From contig DATJYC010000082.1 in assembly GCA_035499735.1 (NCBI GenBank), forward strand, positions 21,215 to 85,214: a DNA stretch of 64,000 bases, given 5' to 3'. The position numbers and the translations under genes were made by a program. Positions 8,166-15,958 of this stretch are shown piece after piece. How positions within the stretch are numbered: the stretch's first letter is position 1; every line of letters starts with the position of its first letter. The notes beneath the pieces are model-generated. The model was not told the DNA's origin. It did no database searches and saw only the letters and a list, made by a program, of their open reading frames with translations. This DNA comes from VBDM01 sp035499735 (GTDB taxonomy: Bacteria > Pseudomonadota > Gammaproteobacteria > Burkholderiales > SG8-39).

Positions 8166-9125
8166 ATGGCAAGCCAGAACAAACTGCAGGTGATCGCCCT
8201 CGAGGAGCACTACTGGGACGCGGAGGTCTCGAAGACCTTCGACGCGGGCGAGGCGCGCAGCCCCGAGCTGCGGAAGAGACTGGAAGACACGGGCGCGCTG
8301 CGCATCAGGGAGATGGACGAGGCCGGCATCGACGTGCAGGTGCTGTCGCACGCGGCGCCCTCGACGCAGCGCATGGACGCGGCGACCGCGATCCCGCTCG
8401 CGAAGCGCGCGAACGACCGGTTGAACGAGACGGTGCGCGCCCACCCCGGCCGCTTCGCCGCGTTCGCGGCGCTGCCCACCGCCGACGCGAAGGCGGCCGC
8501 CGACGAGCTCGAGCGCACCGTCGACAAGCTCGGATTCAAGGGCGCGATGGTGCACGGCCCGACGAACGGCGTGTTCTTCGACGACAAGCGCTTCTGGCCG
8601 ATCTTCGAGCGCGCGCAGGCGCTCGACGTGCCGCTGTACCTCCACCCGTCGATGCCGGTGAAGGCGGTCGTCGACGCCTACTACCGCGACTACCTCGACA
8701 AGTATCCGCAGCTGCAGTCCGCGGCCTGGGGCTACACGGTCGAGACCGCGACGCAGGGGATCCGCATGGTGCTCTCGGGCGTGTTCGAGAAATATCCGGG
8801 GCTGAAGATCATCCTCGGCCATCTCGGCGAGTCGCTGCCGTTCTCCGCCTGGCGCATCGACATGTGCCTGTCGCGCGGCGGCCAGCCGAGCACCTTCCGC
8901 GAGACCTTCAACCGCCACTTCTGGATTACGACGAGCGGCAACTTCTGCACGCCGGCGCTGATGTGCTGCATCATGGAGATGGGCGTCGACCGCATCCTCT
9001 TCTCGGTCGACTATCCCTTCGTGCCGAACCCGCCGGGAACGAAGTGGATGCAGGACCTGCCGCTCGGGCTCGAGGACCGCGTCAAGATCCTCTCGGGCAA
9101 CTGCAGGCGGCTGCTGAAGATGTAG
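8166..9125 (+). CDS. Amidohydrolase-2 family, gamma-resorcylate decarboxylase-like
   Basis: A 319-residue TIM-barrel metalloenzyme with a GGGAG ribosome-binding site. The N-terminal ALEEHYW takes the place of the metal-binding EEH found in gamma-resorcylate (2,6-dihydroxybenzoate) decarboxylases; ACMSD-type relatives have HxH. LYLHPSMP (His near residue 164), LGHLGESLPF (near 218) and FSVDYPF (Asp near 281) supply the remaining metal and catalytic residues. SQ-type segments such as FWITTSGNF and DRILFSVDYPF closely follow the decarboxylase pattern. It probably removes CO2 from a hydroxybenzoate-like acid. It is co-transcribed with the FAH-family gene upstream. Confidence 0.82.
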   Translation: MASQNKLQVIALEEHYWDAEVSKTFDAGEARSPELRKRLEDTGALRIREMDEAGIDVQVLSHAAPSTQRMDAATAIPLAKRANDRLNETVRAHPGRFAAFAALPTADAKAAADELERTVDKLGFKGAMVHGPTNGVFFDDKRFWPIFERAQALDVPLYLHPSMPVKAVVDAYYRDYLDKYPQLQSAAWGYTVETATQGIRMVLSGVFEKYPGLKIILGHLGESLPFSAWRIDMCLSRGGQPSTFRETFNRHFWITTSGNFCTPALMCCIMEMGVDRILFSVDYPFVPNPPGTKWMQDLPLGLEDRVKILSGNCRRLLKM

Positions 9126-9130
9126 TGCGC

Positions 9131-9298
9131 CTAGAAAACGATCGTCAGCGCGTTCGCCGTGACCGCGAACTCCATGATGTGCAGGTCCCCGATCACCGCG
9201 ACTGCGCCGGCGACGGCTTCCGCCGCGCCGGCCGGCAACGCCAGGGGGGCGAGCACGCCCATGAGAAACGCGATCGGCAATGTGAGCTTTGTCTTCAC
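9131..9298 (-). CDS. Small predicted exported protein (55 aa)
   Basis: A short reading frame in the 340-base gap between two transcription units. A GTG at 9298 follows a GGAGGG ribosome-binding site at good spacing. The product starts VKTKLTLPIAFLMG and has a signal-peptide-like n-region, hydrophobic core and AGA-A cleavage-like site near residue 24. The mature part is about 30 mostly hydrophobic residues. No family recognised. It could be a real small secreted or membrane peptide or a chance frame. The ribosome-binding site and signal architecture favour a gene. It is convergent with the amidohydrolase gene, with a gap of five bases. Confidence 0.4.
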   Translation of the reverse strand: MKTKLTLPIAFLMGVLAPLALPAGAAEAVAGAVAVIGDLHIMEFAVTANALTIVF

Positions 9299-9382
9299 GC
9301 CCTCCGTGTTGCAACCTTCGTGCCGAGGGAAAGGGGAAGCGCCCACTGACGCATATTTACCCGGTAATACAGTTCGTTAGGC

Positions 9383-9417
9383 GGAAAACAGCACGCCCGG
9401 GATGGTCCCGGGCGTGC
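9383..9417 (-). terminator. Rho-independent terminator for the minus-strand operon
   Basis: A perfect 12-base stem (GCACGCCCGGGA paired with TCCCGGGCGTGC) with a 3-base loop at 9391-9417. Read on the minus strand it is followed by TGTTTTCC. It lies about 50 bases beyond the stop of the substrate-binding protein gene at 9465 and should end that operon. Confidence 0.8.
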
Positions 9418-9464
9418 ACTGGGAGGGTACGAAGCAGTGCGGTGGCGCACCACAAAAAGGCGCG

Positions 9465-10661
9465 CTACTTCTTCGCGTTCAGCTCCTTCCAGGGATCCTT
9501 CACCGCGGTGCCGATGGTCTCGAGCTCGACGTTGGCGAGCTTGCCGTTCACCCGGCGCACCTCGCGCAGGTACTCGTTCTGCACGATGTCGCGCGTCTCC
9601 GGGTCGATCGAGATCGGTCCGCGCGGGCTGTTCGGGTCCTTGAAATGCTTCAGGATCTCCATGGTGCGGTCGGGATCGAGCTTGCCGTTCTGCTCCTTGA
9701 TCGCGTACATGATCGCCGCCATGCCGTCCCAGCCGCCGACCGCGACGAAGTTCGGCAGCGGCATCTCGTTCCCGTAGTCGCGCTTCCATGCGGCGACGAA
9801 GGCCTGGTTGGCGGGACGCGTCGCCGCGGCGGAGTAATGGTGCACCGTGAGCACGCCCAGAGCGGCGTCGCCCATGTTCTCCAGCTCCTCGTCGGTGGTG
9901 ACGTCGCCGGGTCCGATCAGCTTCACTCCGGCGGCGGCGAGTCCCAGCTCGCCGAAGGCCTTGAGCACCGCGGTCGCGGTCTTGCCCGCGGGGATGAACA
10001 CGGCGAGCGCATCGGGCCTGGCGTCCTTGACCCGCTGCATGTAGGGAACGAAGTCGGGGTTCTGGAGTGGCACGCGCACCGTGCCGGCGACCTCGCCGCC
10101 CGCCTCCTTGGCCGCCCTGACGATCGCGTCCTCGCAGTCGTGCCCCGGGCCGAAGTCGCTCACCATCGTGTAGACGCGCCAGTGCTTCTTCGCCGCCCAC
10201 TGGCCGAGCGGATAGCACGACTGCCACAGAGTAAACGACAGCCGCGCGATGTAGGGCGAGCGCGTCGTGATCACGGCCGTGCCGGCGTTCATGATGATGA
10301 AGGGCACCTTGGCCTCGGTCGCGAGCGGCGCCATCGCCATCGCGTTCGGCGTGAAGATCACGCCCGCGAGCAGGTTCACCTTGTCGCGCACGATCAGCTC
10401 CTGCGCGAGCTGCTTGGCCTTGTCGGGGTTGGGCCCGGTGTCATCGCGGACGAGGAACTCGACGTTGACCCCCGGCGGAAGCTCCTTGGCGTGCTCCTTC
10501 AGATACAGGCGCGCGCCGCGCTCCATGTAGGGACCGAGGTTGCCGTTCAGCCCGGAGTAGCTGCTGATGAAGCCGATCTTGATGGTCTGGGCGGACGCGC
10601 ACGCCGTCCCGAGAGCGAATCCCAGCGCCGCGGCAAATGCCGCCCGTGTTGCCTTGCCCAT
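9465..10661 (-). CDS. ABC transporter substrate-binding protein (branched-chain amino acid/amide type)
   Basis: A 398-residue periplasmic protein with signal peptide about 1-24 (cleavage after ASA). The start at 10661 follows an AGGAGGAGGG ribosome-binding site; the longer open frame upstream is not coding. The LivK/Leu-Ile-Val-binding fold is visible: IKIGFISSYSG at the first strand, a VRDDTGPNPDKAKQLAQELI segment, NAGTAVITTRSPYIAR at the ligand hinge, and YTMVSDFGPGHDCEDAI. These receptors usually serve Liv-type permeases for amino acids, amides or aromatic acids. No permease or ATPase gene is nearby. It is the last gene of a four-gene minus-strand operon and is followed by a strong terminator. 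Confidence 0.88.
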   Translation of the reverse strand: MGKATRAAFAAALGFALGTACASAQTIKIGFISSYSGLNGNLGPYMERGARLYLKEHAKELPPGVNVEFLVRDDTGPNPDKAKQLAQELIVRDKVNLLAGVIFTPNAMAMAPLATEAKVPFIIMNAGTAVITTRSPYIARLSFTLWQSCYPLGQWAAKKHWRVYTMVSDFGPGHDCEDAIVRAAKEAGGEVAGTVRVPLQNPDFVPYMQRVKDARPDALAVFIPAGKTATAVLKAFGELGLAAAGVKLIGPGDVTTDEELENMGDAALGVLTVHHYSAAATRPANQAFVAAWKRDYGNEMPLPNFVAVGGWDGMAAIMYAIKEQNGKLDPDRTMEILKHFKDPNSPRGPISIDPETRDIVQNEYLREVRRVNGKLANVELETIGTAVKDPWKELNAKK

Positions 10662-10684
10662 GTTCCCTCCTCCTGAGAAAGAAT

Positions 10685-11593
10685 CTATTGCCAGGCGCGG
10701 TTGTCGACCGTGTTCTCGTAGGTCGCGCCCGCCTGCACCAGGCCCCAGCCCAGCGTCCATTGATAGGTATGGTCGAAGCGCTCGCGCGTGTACGGCTCGG
10801 GCGGCGCGTTGAGGATGCGCGAGAGCTTCAGCTCCTTGGCGTCGAGCAGCCCGCCGGCCTCCTCGATCAGGTAGCGCGAGTGCTTGCTCGGATCGCGGTC
10901 GATCGCCTCGGCTGCGCGCGCCTCGGCGCGGAACATCGCCGCGAGCGTCGGCCCGTCGAGCTCGTCGCCCGCGGCCTCGCTCCTCGTCGAATGCGACTCC
11001 ATGAGGACGCGCATGCCGCGCTTCTCGGCGATGCTGATCCAGGGCTCCATCAGGCTGACGGCCGCGACCTCCCCCCGGGCGAGCGCCTCCAGCCGCTCCT
11101 TCATCGTTCCCGCGAAGATCCACTTGATCTGGTCGCGCTCGAGGAAGCCGTCGAGGAGCTTGAGCGTGGTGAAGTGCGAGCCGTTGTAGGGGCTCACGGC
11201 GATGGGCCGGTCCTTGAGCTGCTCGGGCTCGTAGATCCTGGACTTGGGATCGGTGACGATGGCGAAGGTCGACATCGCCGAGCCGAGCGCGACGATCTTC
11301 GCCGGGCGGTGGCCGGTCTTCCCCATCTCGACGGCGCGCTTCATCACGCCCCATTCGCACATGCGGAACTGGTCGCACTGGCCCTGGTCGTAGAGCGCTT
11401 CCATGGTGCGCTCGAAGATGTTCTCGCGCAGCGCCTGGTGGTCGGAGTCGCGCTGGCCCGACCCCGGCGTCCTGAGGATCTCTACGTCGAGGCCCTCGTC
11501 CCGGAAGTAGCCCTCGTCGCGCGCGACGAGCAGGGGCAGGTCGTGGATCGCGTTCATCATGGAGACCTTCACCTTCTTCAGCGCCTTGGCCAT
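10685..11593 (-). CDS. ABC-type substrate-binding protein, NMT1/THI5-like
   Basis: A 302-residue protein with the SsuA/ThiY-type start VSMMNAIHDLPLLVARDEGYFRDEGLDVEI split over the first 40 residues (positions about 10-39). LKDRPIAVSPYNGSHF corresponds to the hinge and ligand-binding loop, and MEPWISIAEKRG follows. No signal peptide or lipobox is evident, which is unusual for a transport receptor and suggests a cytoplasmic enzyme or binding protein. A cluster of such leaderless NMT1-like proteins occurs in Burkholderiales catabolic loci. It lies between the Liv-type receptor (24 bases away) and the luciferase-like oxidoreductase gene, on the same strand. Ligand unknown. Confidence 0.75.
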   Translation of the reverse strand: MAKALKKVKVSMMNAIHDLPLLVARDEGYFRDEGLDVEILRTPGSGQRDSDHQALRENIFERTMEALYDQGQCDQFRMCEWGVMKRAVEMGKTGHRPAKIVALGSAMSTFAIVTDPKSRIYEPEQLKDRPIAVSPYNGSHFTTLKLLDGFLERDQIKWIFAGTMKERLEALARGEVAAVSLMEPWISIAEKRGMRVLMESHSTRSEAAGDELDGPTLAAMFRAEARAAEAIDRDPSKHSRYLIEEAGGLLDAKELKLSRILNAPPEPYTRERFDHTYQWTLGWGLVQAGATYENTVDNRAWQ

Positions 11594-11640
11594 GGTGCGC
11601 CTCCTCGAGCGGGGAAGCTATGGTAGTCCGGGCGATCCGC

Positions 11641-12717
11641 TCAGGGCAAGTGCGCGGAACGTGAACCAGAGTGCAGGGCGGGCATCACCTCCCGCACGAA
11701 CAGCTCCATGGAGCGCATCGCCCGCTCCGGCGCGAGGTCGCCGAAGGAGAACACCAGCATCAGGTAGTTGATCCGCGACTCGCGCACGATGCCGGCCAGC
11801 TCCCGCGTTACCGTCGCGGGCGATCCCGCGACCAGCCGGGCCACGGCGGCGGGCGAGGCCGGGCTGACGTTGAGCAGGTCGGGCTTCCCGTGCTTGCGCG
11901 TGAGGTGAGTCAGGTGCTCGCTCCACACCTGGTACGCGGCCTCGCCGATCTTCTTCGCCTCGGCATCGCTCCCGGCGACGAACACGTGCTGGGATTTTCC
12001 CAGCTTGGGCGCGGGCACGTGCGCGTTGTGGCGCCCGGAGTCGCCGCGGTGCCGCACCCAGACCTCGCGGTACTGTGCGTAGAGCCTGCCCGCCTCCTCC
12101 GCGGTCGTGTTGAGCACCGTGTGGTAGCCGTGCTTCGCGGTGAACTCGATCGAGTTCCGGTCGCTGCTCGGGAACCACAGCGGCGGATAGGGCTTCTGGT
12201 TCGGATGGATGTAGAGGTCGAGGTCCTGGTACGTGTGATACTTGCCGGCGTAGTCGAGTCTGCTCCCGCCGCAGGCGGCGAAGAAGATGTCGAGCGTCTC
12301 GCGGTAGCGCTCGCGCGACTCGTCGATGCTCTTCATGCCGAAATACGCGGACTCGATCGGCGACACCCCGCGCCCCACGCCGAGCTCGATGCGCCCGCCG
12401 CTCATGTGGTCGAGCATGCAGACCTCGTTGTAGAAGCGGAACGGGTTGTACCAGGGGAGGCAGAACGTGAGGGCTCCCAGGCGCAGCCGCTTCGTGCGCT
12501 GGATCGCCGCCGAGAGCACCAGCGACGGCGATCCGTCGATCGACAGCGGCGTGCCCTGGTGCTCGGCGACGTGCCAGCCGTAGAAGCCGGCGCGGTCCGC
12601 GGCCTCCGCGATTCTCAGCTTGTGCTCGAAGATCTCGCCCGGCGGCCGGTCGGACCATTCGATCCAGTCGAAGATGCCGAACTCGAGCGGGCTCTCGGGA
12701 AATGCGCCTTCGGTCAC
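11641..12717 (-). CDS. LLM-class flavin-dependent oxidoreductase
   Basis: A 358-residue luciferase-like monooxygenase (TIM barrel binding FMN or F420-type flavin). GTG start at 12717 with AAGGAG 7 bases upstream; this ribosome-binding site overlaps the end of the preceding Bug gene, indicating coupling. Family markers: FGIFDWIEW at strand 1, DRAGFYGWHVAEHQG with the conserved His of the AEHH motif, LRLGALTFCLPWYNPFR, and MSGGRIELGVGRGVSP, the flavin phosphate loop. It probably oxidises or desulfonates a small organic substrate delivered by the receptors encoded next to it. The substrate is not predictable. Confidence 0.88.
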   Translation of the reverse strand: MTEGAFPESPLEFGIFDWIEWSDRPPGEIFEHKLRIAEAADRAGFYGWHVAEHQGTPLSIDGSPSLVLSAAIQRTKRLRLGALTFCLPWYNPFRFYNEVCMLDHMSGGRIELGVGRGVSPIESAYFGMKSIDESRERYRETLDIFFAACGGSRLDYAGKYHTYQDLDLYIHPNQKPYPPLWFPSSDRNSIEFTAKHGYHTVLNTTAEEAGRLYAQYREVWVRHRGDSGRHNAHVPAPKLGKSQHVFVAGSDAEAKKIGEAAYQVWSEHLTHLTRKHGKPDLLNVSPASPAAVARLVAGSPATVTRELAGIVRESRINYLMLVFSFGDLAPERAMRSMELFVREVMPALHSGSRSAHLP

Positions 12718-12727
12718 GTCTGCTCCT

Positions 12728-13729
12728 TCAGTCTGCGCGGATGTGCTTTTCCCGGATCAGCCTGCCCCAGGTCTCGCCGTCGCGCCTGAGGATCGCGGCG
12801 AACTGCTCCGGGGTCGTGGGCGCCGGCACCGCGCCGAGCTCCTCGAGCCGCTTTTCCACTTCGGGGCTGCGCAAGGCGTGCACCACCTCGGCGTTCATGC
12901 GCCGGACGATCGGCTCGGGCGTCGCCGCGGGCGCGAGCAGGCTCGAGAAGAGCAGCGCCTGCACCTCGGGATACCCCTGCTCGGCGGTCGTCGGCACGCC
13001 GGGCAGCTTGTCCGAGCGCTTGTCGCCCGTCAGCGCGAGCACGCGGATGCGGCCCTGCCTCGCCTGCGGCGCGGACAGCGACACCGAAAGGAACATCACC
13101 TGTATGCGCCCGGCGACGAGGTCGGCGAGCGCCGGCGCGCCGCCCTTGTAGGGCACGTGCACGAGTCTCACTTTCTCCGCGCTGTTGAGGAGCTCGCCGG
13201 CGAGATGGCCCGAGGTGCCGATGCCCGCCGAGCCGTAGGAAAGCGAGCCCGGCTTCGCGCTAGCGACCGCGAGCAGCTCCTTCACGGTGGTCGCGGGCAC
13301 GGCGGGATTGACGATCAGCGCCATCGGATAGTCGGCGAGCTTCGCGACCGGGGCGAGATCCTTGTACGGATCGTACGCCAGGCTGCCGTACAGGTACTCG
13401 TTGGTCGCGATCGCCTCGCTCGCGACCAGGAACGTGCCGCCGTCGGGCGGCGACTTCGCGACCGCCTCGGCGGCGATGTTGCCGCCCGCGCCCGGCCGGT
13501 TCTCGATGACGATCGGCTGGCCGAGCGCCTCGGTAAGCTTCGGCTGGAGCACGCGCGCGAGCGTGTCGTGCACGCCGCCCGGCGCGAACGAGACGACGAG
13601 CCTGACCGGCCGGTCGGGCCAGGCCGCCGACTGGGCCTGGGTCTGTGCCCGGGCGGGGGCGAGCGCCGCGGCGGTGAGCAGCGCGCCCAGGACCGCCAGT
13701 CCGGCCATCACTCTTCTGCGAGGTTTCAT
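12728..13729 (-). CDS. Tripartite tricarboxylate transporter receptor (Bug/TctC family)
   Basis: A 333-residue periplasmic receptor with signal peptide about 1-28 (APARAQ). Family segments: WPDRPVRLVVSFAPGG at the first strand, IVIENRPGAGGNIAAE, LAYDPYKDLAPV, GIGTSGHLAGELL and VHVPYKGGAPAL in the ligand cleft. It is the first gene of the minus-strand operon that continues into the luciferase-like oxidoreductase and two ABC receptors. Mixing a TTT receptor with ABC receptors but no permease suggests that ligand capture is shared with transporters encoded elsewhere. Confidence 0.9.
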   Translation of the reverse strand: MKPRRRVMAGLAVLGALLTAAALAPARAQTQAQSAAWPDRPVRLVVSFAPGGVHDTLARVLQPKLTEALGQPIVIENRPGAGGNIAAEAVAKSPPDGGTFLVASEAIATNEYLYGSLAYDPYKDLAPVAKLADYPMALIVNPAVPATTVKELLAVASAKPGSLSYGSAGIGTSGHLAGELLNSAEKVRLVHVPYKGGAPALADLVAGRIQVMFLSVSLSAPQARQGRIRVLALTGDKRSDKLPGVPTTAEQGYPEVQALLFSSLLAPAATPEPIVRRMNAEVVHALRSPEVEKRLEELGAVPAPTTPEQFAAILRRDGETWGRLIREKHIRAD

Positions 13730-13856
13730 GTCCTATTCACACGCGCGACACGCTTTGACAGCAGATTGACAGACCGATGTCAGATCTCCGCAAGGGACCG
13801 GGCGCACATTGTCCGTTTCCCGGGCGGCTCCCCGCCCGTCCACGAGAGAGTGTGAC

Positions 13857-14057
13857 ATGAAACGATTGCTCTTCGGCTTGATCGCTCTGGCTCAGTGCGT
13901 CGGCGCCTACGCCATAGATGCGGCCGCCGAACCCCCGCTCGAATCCCACCCGATAGGCACGATCGTTTTCGTCGTGCTGTTCTTCGGGTTCTGCATCGGC
14001 TTCGCCTGGATGGTATGGCGAAAGAAGGAAGACAAGACGCAAGACGAGAAGTCGTAG
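13857..14057 (+). CDS. Small membrane protein, unknown (66 aa)
   Basis: The 66-residue product starts MKRLLFGLIALAQCVGAYA, which looks like a signal peptide. A short linker (about 20-34) and one membrane helix, GTIVFVVLFFGFCIGFAWMV, at about 34-53 follow. A charged C-terminal tail WRKKEDKTQDEKS ends the protein. A GAGAGAG stretch lies 6-12 bases before the ATG. The topology recalls small CcoQ-like or assembly membrane proteins, but no family is recognised. It sits alone between a divergent Bug gene and the Tat-amidohydrolase gene. Confidence 0.65.
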   Translation: MKRLLFGLIALAQCVGAYAIDAAAEPPLESHPIGTIVFVVLFFGFCIGFAWMVWRKKEDKTQDEKS

Positions 14058-14132
14058 ATCATCTGAAGCAACCGGGCGGAGCGCGCAACCGCCCGCCGTT
14101 CCCCGTCCCACCGCCGTCCCACTTTCGCTCGT

Positions 14133-14149
14133 CGCATTGCAGCAATGCG
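14133..14149. promoter_or_regulatory. 17-bp palindrome, candidate operator
   Basis: CGCATTGC-A-GCAATGCG, perfect 8-base arms around one central base, in the 186-base gap before the Tat-amidohydrolase gene, about 95 bases from its ATG. It has the form of a dimeric repressor site; no T-tract follows, so it is not a terminator. Regulator unknown. Confidence 0.45.
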
Positions 14150-14243
14150 CGGGCGAGCTTGGGGTGGAAACCGCCGCTGATCGGCGCGAGAATGAGCCAT
14201 GAGTCGTCACTGGGGACGGCTCGACCTTTGGGGGAAAAAACAA

Positions 14244-15908
14244 ATGTGCAAGCTATGCGATGAGGGATTTCCTCAGAACCATCCGGGTCTGGGGCGGAGG
14301 GATTTCCTGAAGACGGCTGCGGCAGGCGGGGTCGCGGCGAGCGGAGCCGCTGCTGCCGGCCTGGGCCTGTTCGCGACGCGGCCCGCGGCGGCGGGCAATG
14401 ACGACTGTCCGCAGGACACCGGCAAGCACGGGCGGCGCTACATCATCCGCGGCGGCGCGGTGATGACCATGGACCCGAGCATGCCCAACAAGGGCGAGTA
14501 CCCCGTTGCCGACGTGCTGGTCGAGGGCAAGCATATCAAGCAGGTCGGACAGAACCTGAGCGCCGGAGGCGCGGCGGAGATCGACGCGCGCGGCAAGATC
14601 GTGATGCCGGGCTTCATCGACACCCACCATCACCAGTTTGAGACGGTGCTGCGCAGCTTCCTCGCCGACGGCGTGCTGATCAACGACCAGTCGGGCTCGG
14701 TCAGCGGCAGCACCACGTACTACGAGTACATCCTGCTCACGTTCGCCCCGGTATACCGTCCACACGACGTGCACATCAACGAGCTGTTCGCCGGCCTCTC
14801 GCAGCTCGACGACGGCGTCACCACGGTGCACGACGTCTCGCAGATCCATCACTCGCCCGAACATTCGGACGCCGCCATCGACGCGCTGTTCAAAACCGGG
14901 CGCCGAGCCGCCTTCGGCTATTTCGAGGGCGCCGGAGAGGGCGTGGTGATCAACACGCCTGGATATGCCTATCCGCAGGACGCGGTCCGCATTAAGAAGA
15001 AATGGTTCTCCTCGAGCGACCAGCTCGTTCACATGATCATGGGCGGCGAGGTCTATCTAGGGGATCCGACGACCGACCAATCGTGGACGATCGGGCGGCA
15101 GCTCGACCTTCAGATCGCGGCGCACATTCTCTCGCCGTTCAGCATCCGGCCGATTTTTGACAGGCTCACCGCCGTACCTCCGACGGGCGGCAACGGCCAC
15201 ATCGGCGTCGGGCCGGACAACCTGTTCATCCACATGACCGGGATGGCGGATGCCGCTTGGCAGAGGGTCAAGGACGTCGGCGCGCAGGTCTCGATCGCTT
15301 TCCCGATCGAGATGAACATGCGCCACGGCCAGCCGCCTATCATCAAGATGCAGCAGCTGGGCATGGAACCGTCGCTCTCGGTGGACGTCGAATGCACGAT
15401 GACGGCGGATTTCTTCACCCAGATGCGCGTCTGCATGAACATGCAGCGCATGGTCGTGAACCAGATGATCCTCGAGCAGGGTAATTTCTATCCACCCAAC
15501 CAGTGGCCGACGCCGGCGCCCAGCCTGCCGCCGCTGCTCACGACGCGCGACGTACTGCGCTTCGCGACGATCAACGGCGCCAAAGCGCTGAGGCTCGACG
15601 GCAAGACGGGCACGCTGACGCCCGGCAAGGAAGCCGACATCCTCATCCTCGACGCACAGGCGATCAACGTGGCACCGCTCAACAACGTACCCGGTGCTGT
15701 CGTGTCGCTGATGGACCGCACCAACGTCGAGACGGTGATCGTCGCCGGCAAGGTGCGCAAGTGGAAGGGCGGGCTGCTGGATGTGAACCTCGACAACCTG
15801 CGCCGGCAGCTCGAGAATTCGCGCGATTACGTGTTCGCCCAGGCCCAGGCGCATCCGTTGTTTCCGGGGCAGTTTGACGGCCGGACGGGCCTGTTCGGGA
15901 ATCAGTGA
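14244..15908 (+). CDS. Tat-exported amidohydrolase-family protein
   Basis: 554 residues from the ATG at 14244, preceded by GGGGGA; an upstream in-frame ATG at 14199 would put the export signal too deep. The N-terminus has a CKLC motif, then LGRRDFLKTAAAGG, a classical twin-arginine signal with a hydrophobic stretch ending near residue 50. The composite-domain amidohydrolase follows: RGGAVMTMDP beta-sandwich, MPGFIDTHHHQF with metal-binding His residues, a central barrel (HDVSQIHH, FIHMTGM, SVDVECTM) and the return to the sandwich at GKTGTLTPGKEADILILD. Relatives (cytosine deaminase, TrzN/AtzA types) are cytoplasmic, so periplasmic location is notable. It is followed by a strong terminator. 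Confidence 0.85.
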   Translation: MCKLCDEGFPQNHPGLGRRDFLKTAAAGGVAASGAAAAGLGLFATRPAAAGNDDCPQDTGKHGRRYIIRGGAVMTMDPSMPNKGEYPVADVLVEGKHIKQVGQNLSAGGAAEIDARGKIVMPGFIDTHHHQFETVLRSFLADGVLINDQSGSVSGSTTYYEYILLTFAPVYRPHDVHINELFAGLSQLDDGVTTVHDVSQIHHSPEHSDAAIDALFKTGRRAAFGYFEGAGEGVVINTPGYAYPQDAVRIKKKWFSSSDQLVHMIMGGEVYLGDPTTDQSWTIGRQLDLQIAAHILSPFSIRPIFDRLTAVPPTGGNGHIGVGPDNLFIHMTGMADAAWQRVKDVGAQVSIAFPIEMNMRHGQPPIIKMQQLGMEPSLSVDVECTMTADFFTQMRVCMNMQRMVVNQMILEQGNFYPPNQWPTPAPSLPPLLTTRDVLRFATINGAKALRLDGKTGTLTPGKEADILILDAQAINVAPLNNVPGAVVSLMDRTNVETVIVAGKVRKWKGGLLDVNLDNLRRQLENSRDYVFAQAQAHPLFPGQFDGRTGLFGNQ

Positions 15909-15927
15909 ACTAGTACTGGCCACACTG

Positions 15928-15958
15928 ACGGGGCGGCTCCGGCCGCCCCGTTTTTTTT
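15928..15958 (+). terminator. Rho-independent terminator
   Basis: A perfect 10-base stem ACGGGGCGGC / GCCGCCCCGT with a 4-base loop, followed by eight T residues. It lies 20 bases after the Tat-amidohydrolase stop. The T-tract runs into the stop codon of the convergent FAD monooxygenase gene. Confidence 0.93.

Noticed and set aside
7184..9349. Long plus-strand frame across two genes
   Set aside because: It runs out of frame over the FAH-family and amidohydrolase genes, both strongly supported by motifs.
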